The position numbers were made by a program, and so were the translations under genes. Under the pieces are notes generated by a model. It saw nothing but the letters and a program-made list of their open reading frames with translations. It had not been told where the DNA came from and searched no databases. From Gammaproteobacteria bacterium (GTDB taxonomy: Bacteria; Pseudomonadota; Gammaproteobacteria; Ga0077536), in contig JADLEV010000023.1 in assembly GCA_020845935.1 (NCBI GenBank), forward strand, positions 1 through 42,904: a stretch of DNA of 42,904 nucleotides, read 5' to 3'. Shown here one piece after another: positions 36,800-42,904 of this stretch; position 1 is the stretch's first letter; every line of letters begins with the position of its first letter.

Positions 36800-39664
36800 A
36801 TGCTCCCACAAAGCCTTCCCGGCGCTGATCTCCCACCGGCCCTGGCCGAATCGGTCGCCATCGCCTGGCAGCGTTTTCGTTCTGCCTGCGGCACGACCTC
36901 GGCGTCATTGCCGCCAGCGACGCTGACCGAACTGGCCCGGGTATTCGCGATGAGCCCGTTCGTCGCCGAATATGCGATTACGCGTCCGGACTCATTTCTG
37001 GATTTGCTCACCTCCGGCGACCTGGACCGCGGTGCCGACCCCACAGCCATCGCCGACCAAATCGCCGCTGCCGCACTGCCAGGCAGTCCGCTGGAACACG
37101 CTGCCGCGGCACTACGCCGGCTCCGTTATCGGGAACTGGTGCGGATCGCGTGGCGTGATTTGACCCGGCGGGCAACGTTGCGGGATACGGTGACGGATCT
37201 CTCCACATTTGCCGATGCCTGCATCCGCCAAGCGTCGGTCTGGGCCGAACGCGATCTCCACACCCGGTTCGGCACCCCACGGGATGCGTCCGGTGGCGAG
37301 CAGCACCTGATCGTGTTGGCCATGGGCAAGCTGGGGGGGCGCGAACTCAACTTCTCGTCGGACGTCGATCTGATCTTCCTCTACCACTCGTCCGGCATGA
37401 CCGACGGACGCAAAGAGATCTCCAACCAGGAGTTCTTCGACCGGTGCAGCCGCCGGGTCATTGCGCTGCTCAACGACGTCACCGAGGACGGTTTCGTCTT
37501 TCGCGTCGATACACGCCTGCGGCCCTTTGGCGACAGCGGGGCCCCGAGCGTCAGCTTCAGCGCGCTGGAGCAATATCTCGTCGTGCACGGCCGCGACTGG
37601 GAACGTTATGCGCTGATCAAGGGCCGCGCGCTGACCGGCTCGGACCACGACACCGCGGCGTTACGGGCGTTGTGTCGGCCCTTCGTCTATCGCCGCTACC
37701 TCGACTTCGGCGCTTTTGCCGCGGTGCGCGACATGAAGTCGTTGATCGATCGCGAAGTTCGCCAGCAAGATCTCGCCGCAGACATCAAACGCGGCCCCGG
37801 GGGCATCCGCGAGATTGAATTCATCGCCCAGACCTTTCAGCTCATCCGCGGCGGGCGCGAACCGCGTTTGCGGGTACGCCCTCTGCTCGCCACGCTGAAC
37901 CGGCTGACCGAAGCTCGGGTGCTGCAGGCGGCGGAAAGCGACCGGTTAAGCGACGCCTATAAATTTCTGCGTGATACCGAACATCGGCTTCAGGAAATGT
38001 ACGACCGACAGACGCAGCGCCTGCCGGACTCGGCTTTGGACCAGACGCGCCTGGCCTTCGCGATGGGGTTTCCGGACTGGCCGGCATTCCTCGATACGCT
38101 CGATCACCATCGCGACGCCGTGCAGCGGCTGTTTGATTCGCTGCTGCACGGCACCACGGGTTCCGACGCGCCCGAGCAACCGTTGGCGGGTGTTTGGAGC
38201 GATCCAGCCGCGGCCGAAGCGGTGGATCGGTTGCGCGCGCACGGCTACCAGGATCCAGCACCCGTCATCGCGTTGTTGCTGCAATTGCGCGCCGCACCGG
38301 TGCTGTCCCGGTTGAGCCGAGACGGGCTCGGCCGACTCGATGCGTTGATGCCGGTGTTGCTGCGCGAGCTCGGGATGTGTACCACGCCGGCCGCAACGCT
38401 GGTGCGCATCAACACGCTGCTGCTGGCGATCGCACAGCGCAGCGTCTCCCTGGCGTTGCTCGCGGAACATCCGCAGGCGCTCCACCGGCTGGTCGAACTG
38501 TTCACCGCCAGCCCGTGGATCGCGAATCAGATCGCACGTCATCCGCTGTTGCTGGACGAGCTGCTCGACGCGCGCACGTTGTATTCGCCGCTGACCGAGC
38601 AGGAGCTGCCCGTCGAGCTTGATCGCCTGCTGGCCCGACACAGCGCCGACGATCTCGAGGAAAACATGGACACGCTGCGCAACTTCCGCCAGCAACAGAT
38701 GCTGCGGGTCGCCGCGAGCGACATCCTTGATCGCTTTCCGATCGCCGAGGTAAGCAACCGTCTGACCTACATTGCTGAAACCAGCATTCGCGCCGCATTG
38801 CGGCTGGCGTTGCACGATCTCACCGCGCGGCACGGCGAACCGCAATGCGTCGATCAGGGAATGAAACGCACGGCACATTTCGCCATCCTCGGCTATGGCA
38901 AGCTTGGCGGGCTCGAGCTCAGTTACAGCTCGGATCTCGACCTGGTTTTCATTCACGACAGCCGCGGTGAACAACAACAGACCTCCGGACCGAAGGTGTT
39001 GGACAACGCCGTATTCTTCCGGCGTCTTGCGCAACGCCTCATCCACCTGCTGGCGACGCCGACATCGGCCGGCGTCGCCTACGTCGTCGATCTGCGCCTG
39101 CGACCCGACGGCGACTCCGGCCTCGTGGCGCCGAGCGTCGAGGCGTTCGCCGAGTATCAGCGCCATGCCGCCTGGACCTGGGAACACCAGGCGCTGATCC
39201 GGGCGCGGTGCATTGCCGGAGAGGCGGAACTCTGCCGGACATTCGAAAGGGTCCGTGCCGAAACGCTGTGCCTGCAACGCGATCCAGTCGACCTCGCCGC
39301 ACAAATCGTATCGATGCGTGATCGGATGCGCGCCGAGCTCGATGACTCTGGCATGTTCGATCTTAAGCAAGGGCTGGGCGGTATTACCGATATCGAATTT
39401 ATGGTGCAATACGGCATCCTGCGTTGGGCCCACGTGCAGCCCCGGCTGGTCGAGTACACAGACAATCTCCGGCTGCTGGAGCTGCTGGAACGCCACGGGT
39501 TGTGGCCAGTTCCAATGTGCCGGCAACTGCATGACGCGTATTTCGCGTATCGTGCCGAAGTACACCGCCTGGCGCTCCTTGAACAGCCGGCCGTGGTATC
39601 CAGCGACAGTTACCCTGAACACCGACGGCAGGTGAAGACCTGGTGGCGCCAGTTGTTCAGCTAA
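36800..39664 (+). CDS. glnE: Bifunctional glutamine synthetase adenylyltransferase/adenylyl-removing enzyme
   Basis: GlnE adenylylates glutamine synthetase when nitrogen is plentiful and removes the AMP when it is scarce, under control of PII proteins. From the ATG at 36800 it has 954 residues, close to E. coli. Two nucleotidyltransferase domains are visible: AMGKLGGRELNFSSDVDLIF near 175 (adenylyl-removing) and LGYGKLGGLELSYSSDLDLVF near 700 (adenylylating), each followed by an RLRP segment and a GGIREIEF/GGITDIEF segment. The start is uncertain, since the frame is open to 36713 and neither start has a strong ribosome binding site. Confidence 0.96.
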   Translation: MLPQSLPGADLPPALAESVAIAWQRFRSACGTTSASLPPATLTELARVFAMSPFVAEYAITRPDSFLDLLTSGDLDRGADPTAIADQIAAAALPGSPLEHAAAALRRLRYRELVRIAWRDLTRRATLRDTVTDLSTFADACIRQASVWAERDLHTRFGTPRDASGGEQHLIVLAMGKLGGRELNFSSDVDLIFLYHSSGMTDGRKEISNQEFFDRCSRRVIALLNDVTEDGFVFRVDTRLRPFGDSGAPSVSFSALEQYLVVHGRDWERYALIKGRALTGSDHDTAALRALCRPFVYRRYLDFGAFAAVRDMKSLIDREVRQQDLAADIKRGPGGIREIEFIAQTFQLIRGGREPRLRVRPLLATLNRLTEARVLQAAESDRLSDAYKFLRDTEHRLQEMYDRQTQRLPDSALDQTRLAFAMGFPDWPAFLDTLDHHRDAVQRLFDSLLHGTTGSDAPEQPLAGVWSDPAAAEAVDRLRAHGYQDPAPVIALLLQLRAAPVLSRLSRDGLGRLDALMPVLLRELGMCTTPAATLVRINTLLLAIAQRSVSLALLAEHPQALHRLVELFTASPWIANQIARHPLLLDELLDARTLYSPLTEQELPVELDRLLARHSADDLEENMDTLRNFRQQQMLRVAASDILDRFPIAEVSNRLTYIAETSIRAALRLALHDLTARHGEPQCVDQGMKRTAHFAILGYGKLGGLELSYSSDLDLVFIHDSRGEQQQTSGPKVLDNAVFFRRLAQRLIHLLATPTSAGVAYVVDLRLRPDGDSGLVAPSVEAFAEYQRHAAWTWEHQALIRARCIAGEAELCRTFERVRAETLCLQRDPVDLAAQIVSMRDRMRAELDDSGMFDLKQGLGGITDIEFMVQYGILRWAHVQPRLVEYTDNLRLLELLERHGLWPVPMCRQLHDAYFAYRAEVHRLALLEQPAVVSSDSYPEHRRQVKTWWRQLFS

Positions 39665-39832
39665 ACAGGCTGGGCCATCGCGGACCCGTTCGGCATGGCT
39701 GGTCCGGGAAAGGTCCATACCAGCCTCCGCGCGTCCAGCACGCACGTGTCTGAGGCGTGAGCACACCCTGCCCGGTGCGGGAGCCCTGCCTGTTGCGGTG
39801 CTTCCCTAAGCAGCATGAGAAGGAATGAGATG

Positions 39833-40753
39833 ATGAGCTTTTCGGATCGAGACGGTTACATCTGGTTTGATGGGGCGTTCGTGCCGTGGCGCGGCGCCAC
39901 AGTGCACGTGCTGACGCACTCGTTGCACTACGGCGTCGGTGTCTTCGAAGGGATCCGTGCCTACAAAACCGACCAGGGCCCGGCGATCTTCCGGCTCGAC
40001 GAACACATCGAGCGGCTGTTCCGCTCGGCGCATATCCTGCAGATGGACCTGCCTTACGACCGTGTCACGTTGGGCGAGGCCTGCCGTGAGGCCGTGCGCA
40101 AGAACAATCTTGACAGCGCCTATCTGCGGCCGATCGCATTCTTTGGCTCGGAGGGTATGGGGCTGCATGCGACCGGGCTGTCCGTGCACGTCGCGGTGGC
40201 CGCGTGGTTCTGGGGCGCCTACCTTGGTGCCGATGGGTTGAACAACGGCATCCGCGTGAAGACATCTTCGTTCGGTCGCCATCATGTCAACAGCAATATG
40301 TGCAAGGCCAAGGTGTGCGGCGCCTACATCAACTCGATTCTCGCGTTGCACGAAGCAAGCCGCCAGGGGTATGACGAAGCCTTGCTGCTCGATGTGCACG
40401 GCCTGGTCGCCGAAGGCAGTGGCGAGAACTTTTTTCTCGTGCGCAACGGCAAGCTCGCCACGCCGGCGACCACCTCGATCCTCGAAGGAATTACTCGCGA
40501 GACGATCCTTACGCTGGCCCGCGAAGCCGGCATCGAAGTCACAGAACGTCCGATTACGCGCGACGAGGTCTACATCGCGGATGAAGCCTTCTTTACCGGA
40601 ACCGCCGCCGAGGTGACTCCGATCCGCGAGCTCGACGGCCGCACCATCGGCAGCGGCAAGCCTGGGCCGGTGACGCAGCGTTTGCAGAAGATGTATCTCG
40701 ATCAGGTTCATGGTCGCCGCAAAGAGCATTCGGAGTGGCTGACAGCCGTTTGA
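39833..40753 (+). CDS. ilvE: Branched-chain amino acid aminotransferase
   Basis: IlvE transfers amino groups between glutamate and the keto acids of valine, leucine and isoleucine, with PLP. It has 306 residues. Family landmarks: YIWFDGAFVPWRGATVHVL, HYGVGVFEGIRAY, the lysine region NMCKAKVCGAYINSILA (PLP Schiff base), DEALLLDVHGLVAEGSGENFF and FFTGTAAEVTPIRELDGR. Of two adjacent ATGs I chose 39833, eight bases after AAGGA; 39830 is also possible. The next gene starts within its last codons. It lies 168 bases after glnE. Confidence 0.96.
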   Translation: MSFSDRDGYIWFDGAFVPWRGATVHVLTHSLHYGVGVFEGIRAYKTDQGPAIFRLDEHIERLFRSAHILQMDLPYDRVTLGEACREAVRKNNLDSAYLRPIAFFGSEGMGLHATGLSVHVAVAAWFWGAYLGADGLNNGIRVKTSSFGRHHVNSNMCKAKVCGAYINSILALHEASRQGYDEALLLDVHGLVAEGSGENFFLVRNGKLATPATTSILEGITRETILTLAREAGIEVTERPITRDEVYIADEAFFTGTAAEVTPIRELDGRTIGSGKPGPVTQRLQKMYLDQVHGRRKEHSEWLTAV

Positions 40754-41694
40754 CGGTCTGGCATTTCCCGGACGGCACGGCCGGACACGAACGGCAGGTG
40801 TCCGCGCTGATCGATGCCTTGGCGCTCGTGCGCCCTCTCGATCCTCATGCAGTCCCGCTCCTTGGACCATGGCAGGTCTTGCGGCAATTCGCCGGCGCGC
40901 GCACGGCACCATTTGCTGCCTTGCCGACGCCGGATTTGCTGATCGTCGCGGGGCGTCGTACGCATTGGTCCGGCCTCGCCGCGCGGCGCGCGCGCGGCGG
41001 TCGTCTGGTCGTGTTGATGCGCCCGGGGCTGCCGTTGACTTGGTTTGATCTGTGCCTCGTGCCGCGACACGATAACGTGCCACCGTCACAGCATGTGATG
41101 GTTACGACCGGCGCGCTGGCCCGCCCAAGGCCGGCCAGCGCGATTCCGCGCGAAAACGCTGGCCTGATACTCGTCGGTGGCCCTTCTCGTCATTTCTCTT
41201 GGGATGAAACGGCGCTGCTGCACCAAGTCCATGCCATCCTGGAAGACGATCAAAAGCGAGCGTTCACTATCGCCGATTCACGCCGCACGCCTGACAGCAC
41301 CTCTCGGGCCTTGGAACGGTTGGCCCGTGCCCATGCCACGTTCGTTTCTCATCGCGGTTCGGCGCCGGGCTGGCTCGACCAGCAGTACGACCGGTGCGAT
41401 GCGGTCTGGGTGACGCGTGACAGCGTGTCGATGGTGTTCGAGGCCTTGAGTTCCGGGGCCGCCGTCGGCTTGCTTGACGTGCCAGGAAGGCGGCCGGCTG
41501 GACGCATGCTCCGCGCCACAGAAGAGTTGGTCGCCACTGGATCGATGGTGACCTTTGCGGCATGGCGATCCGGGAGCCCCCTGCGCCCTCCGCCACACCC
41601 GTTGCGCGAAGCGGAACGATGCGCAACGGAGATAATCAGTCGCTGGTTTCCAAGTGATACCGCCGCATATTTCAAGCCAAGGGTAGCGTCATGA
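40735..41694 (+). CDS. ELM1/GtrOC1-family protein (mitochondrial fission ELM1-like)
   Basis: A 319-residue protein of the family named after plant ELM1, which is common in proteobacteria and has a GT-B-like glycosyltransferase look. Visible parts: TVWHFPDGTAGHERQVSALIDAL at the start, LLIVAGRRTHWSGLAARRARGG near 70, ILVGGPSRHFSWDE near 145, FVSHRGSAPGWL near 205 and WVTRDSVSMVFEALSSGAAVGLL near 225, a region resembling the donor-sugar site of such enzymes. The GTG start overlaps ilvE by 19 bases. The bacterial function is not established; a role in envelope sugar transfer is a guess. Confidence 0.85.
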   Translation: MADSRLTVWHFPDGTAGHERQVSALIDALALVRPLDPHAVPLLGPWQVLRQFAGARTAPFAALPTPDLLIVAGRRTHWSGLAARRARGGRLVVLMRPGLPLTWFDLCLVPRHDNVPPSQHVMVTTGALARPRPASAIPRENAGLILVGGPSRHFSWDETALLHQVHAILEDDQKRAFTIADSRRTPDSTSRALERLARAHATFVSHRGSAPGWLDQQYDRCDAVWVTRDSVSMVFEALSSGAAVGLLDVPGRRPAGRMLRATEELVATGSMVTFAAWRSGSPLRPPPHPLREAERCATEIISRWFPSDTAAYFKPRVAS

Positions 41695-42320
41695 ATATCG
41701 CCGTTCTCGCGTCGCATGAAGGCACCACGCTGCAGGCGATCATCGATGCCTGTGCCGACGGCCACCTTGACGCGCAAGTCGTCATGGTCATCTGCAATAA
41801 CCGTGATGCCGGAGCGTTGCGCCGCGCTGCGCTTGCCGGGATCCCATCGAGCCATCTGTCCGGCTCCACGCATCCCGATCCTGCTGCGCTTGATTTGGCG
41901 ATATCGAAAACCCTGATCGACGCCGGGGCGGAGCTGGTGTTTCTGGCAGGTTATCTGAAACGCCTGGGGCCCATTACGCTGGCAACCTTCGCCGGCGCAC
42001 TGCTGAATACGCATCCTTCGTTACTGCCGAAACACGGCGGGCTGGGTTTCCATGGCAAGAACGTGCATGCAGCCGTGCTTGCCGCCGCCGAGCATGAAAC
42101 CGGGGCGACGGTGCATTTCGTCAGCGGCGACTACGATACCGGCGCCGTGATAAAGCAATGCCGTGTGCCGGTCCTGCCAGGCGACACGGTCGACTCGCTC
42201 GCAACGCGGGTGCAACAGGCCGAACGTGTACTCGTCGTCGAAACGCTTGCAGCCATCGCCTGTGGCCAACTGCGCCCGCCGGGTCTCAGGCTTGGTCGTC
42301 GTGCGGTGGTGGTGTCTTAA
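41691..42320 (+). CDS. purN: PurN-like phosphoribosylglycinamide formyltransferase, divergent subtype
   Basis: A 209-residue formyltransferase. The catalytic set of PurN is kept: N106 and H108 in NTHPSLLPK and D149 in GDYDTG, and it would add formyl from 10-formyltetrahydrofolate to GAR in purine synthesis. Two parts differ from classic PurN. The phosphate loop SGxGSNLQA reads SHEGTTLQA, and the loop after HPSLLPK reads HGGLGFHGKNVHAAVLAA, as in a less studied subgroup. The ATG overlaps the ELM1 stop (ATGA). There is no purM neighbour, so another purN may exist elsewhere and the substrate could differ. Confidence 0.8.
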   Translation: MNIAVLASHEGTTLQAIIDACADGHLDAQVVMVICNNRDAGALRRAALAGIPSSHLSGSTHPDPAALDLAISKTLIDAGAELVFLAGYLKRLGPITLATFAGALLNTHPSLLPKHGGLGFHGKNVHAAVLAAAEHETGATVHFVSGDYDTGAVIKQCRVPVLPGDTVDSLATRVQQAERVLVVETLAAIACGQLRPPGLRLGRRAVVVS

Positions 42321-42383
42321 AATCTGGCAACAGCTGCGCGCCGACGGCTCCCCGTACAGGCGCGATCGAGCCCGATGCAGAAG

Positions 42384-42904
42384 CTAGTGACTCGGCGCGA
42401 AGCCGCGCCGTTGCTTGATTGGCGAAAAGCCGGTGCCGGACATGGGCACAATCTTGGGCACACTTTTTGAAGTCATGCCGCCTTGCGCTCCGTTTGGATC
42501 GGTTTGCAGGAACCTTCCGAGCCTCGGGTGATAGATGCGGGCTTTGTAGTGATAGAGCCCGACTTCGGGGAGCCACAGTTGGCCGGTGTACTGGAAGCGG
42601 CCCTGGTTGCCGGGGTTCGGGACGCCGTAGGCGTCGTATTTGTTGACCTGGGTAACGGTGCCGCTGCCGTCGGTGACGCCGATGATGGAGCCGCGCTCGT
42701 CGCTCAAGAGATAGCGCCGGTCCCCGGTGCCCGAGCCTTCGTACCAGACGAGCGGTTCATCGGTGCCGGGGCCGTGTACGTAGCGTCGTTGCACGATGCC
42801 GGCGGCGTTGTATTCCGCGATCACGTCGTTGCCATCGTAGAGGAACCTGGTCGTCGCGCCGGCGGCGCTGACTTCATGCAGCCGGCCCGCCGGATCGTAA
42901 CCGA
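42384..42904 (-). CDS. RHS-repeat protein, C-terminal part (cut by window edge)
   Basis: The frame is open from the right edge to TAG at 42384. It contains YD-type repeats (GYDPAGRLHEVSAAGATTRFLYDGNDVIAEYNAAGIV, given here only as landmarks G-Y-D-P and F-L-Y-D-G) and the conserved RHS core end: QVNKYDAYGVPNPGN, FQYTGQLWLPEVGLYHYKAR and YHPRLGRFLQTDP. RHS proteins form cocoon-like shells around a toxin tail. Here the tail after TDP is only about 30 residues (NGAQGGMTSKSVPK and onward), without the usual LNLYAYVGNDP segment, so the toxin part seems lost or replaced. It converges on the purN-like gene. Confidence 0.85.
   Translation of the reverse strand, partial: GYDPAGRLHEVSAAGATTRFLYDGNDVIAEYNAAGIVQRRYVHGPGTDEPLVWYEGSGTGDRRYLLSDERGSIIGVTDGSGTVTQVNKYDAYGVPNPGNQGRFQYTGQLWLPEVGLYHYKARIYHPRLGRFLQTDPNGAQGGMTSKSVPKIVPMSGTGFSPIKQRRGFAPSH

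Noticed and set aside
36586-37050. 154-codon minus-strand frame upstream of cutA
   Set aside because: It overlaps the 5' end of glnE and shows no known domain; cutA has its own GTG with a ribosome binding site.
39697-39725. GGCTGGT/ACCAGCC repeat after glnE as a terminator
   Set aside because: Only seven pairs with a 15-base loop and no T-run.
37946-39766. 606-codon open frame opposite glnE
   Set aside because: Shadow of the second half of glnE, which has all its motifs on the plus strand.

Overview
The window is a high-GC chromosomal segment from a gammaproteobacterium. Its gene order is that of Pseudomonas/Xanthomonas/Nevskia-like relatives: cutA-dsbD-tlpA-aroQ-accB-accC-prmA-(DUF3426)-fis-purH-purD, glyQ-glyS followed by plsC and hemB, and glnE followed by ilvE. 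PEP-CTERM proteins, a Hanks-type kinase, an Rsd/AlgQ homologue and a TIGR03623 repair nuclease point to an environmental lineage, perhaps near Nevskiales/Steroidobacterales. The genus cannot be named from the sequence alone. No rRNA, tRNA, CRISPR array or intact insertion sequence was seen.

Layout. 0-0.45 kb: the start of an antitoxin gene, then a gene-free stretch. 0.45-5.8 kb: a compact minus-strand operon glyQ-glyS-(GmhB-like)-plsC-hemB, mostly joined by stop/start overlaps, with a clear promoter. 5.9-10.2 kb: a hypothetical gene, an FHA-cyclase gene and, divergent from it, a REC-PAS-LuxR regulator, then a PEP-CTERM protein closed by a 14-bp hairpin. 10.2-16.1 kb: an AddAB-like helicase-nuclease pair. 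16.1-19.8 kb: a DUF4124 protein, a membrane Ser/Thr kinase, Rsd, RsmE and an NTF2-like protein. 19.8-25.8 kb: the accessory-looking part, with a UGSC-type protein interrupted by an in-frame TGA, a CDF transporter, an exported two-domain VOC protein, a fragment of a second UGSC-type gene, a membrane lipase with a tiny upstream reading frame, and a decayed PEP-CTERM gene. 25.9-36.6 kb: a minus-strand housekeeping block (purD, purH, fis, DUF3426, prmA, accC, accB, aroQ, tlpA, dsbD, cutA). 36.8-42.3 kb: plus-strand glnE, ilvE, an ELM1-family gene and an unusual purN. The right edge holds the 3' end of an RHS gene.

The most striking observation is at 19881-21626. Two reading frames that look separate are one frame interrupted by a single TGA. 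The TGA lies in a UxxC motif (U-N-G-C) and is followed at the expected distance by a hairpin with a G in the first two loop positions, as in bacterial SECIS elements. I read this as an exported selenoprotein of the UGSC family. Other points of interest are a HAD protein in the gmhB position that has lost its catalytic residues, a perfect palindrome between the cyclase and response-regulator genes, and two gene relics that record local gene loss.
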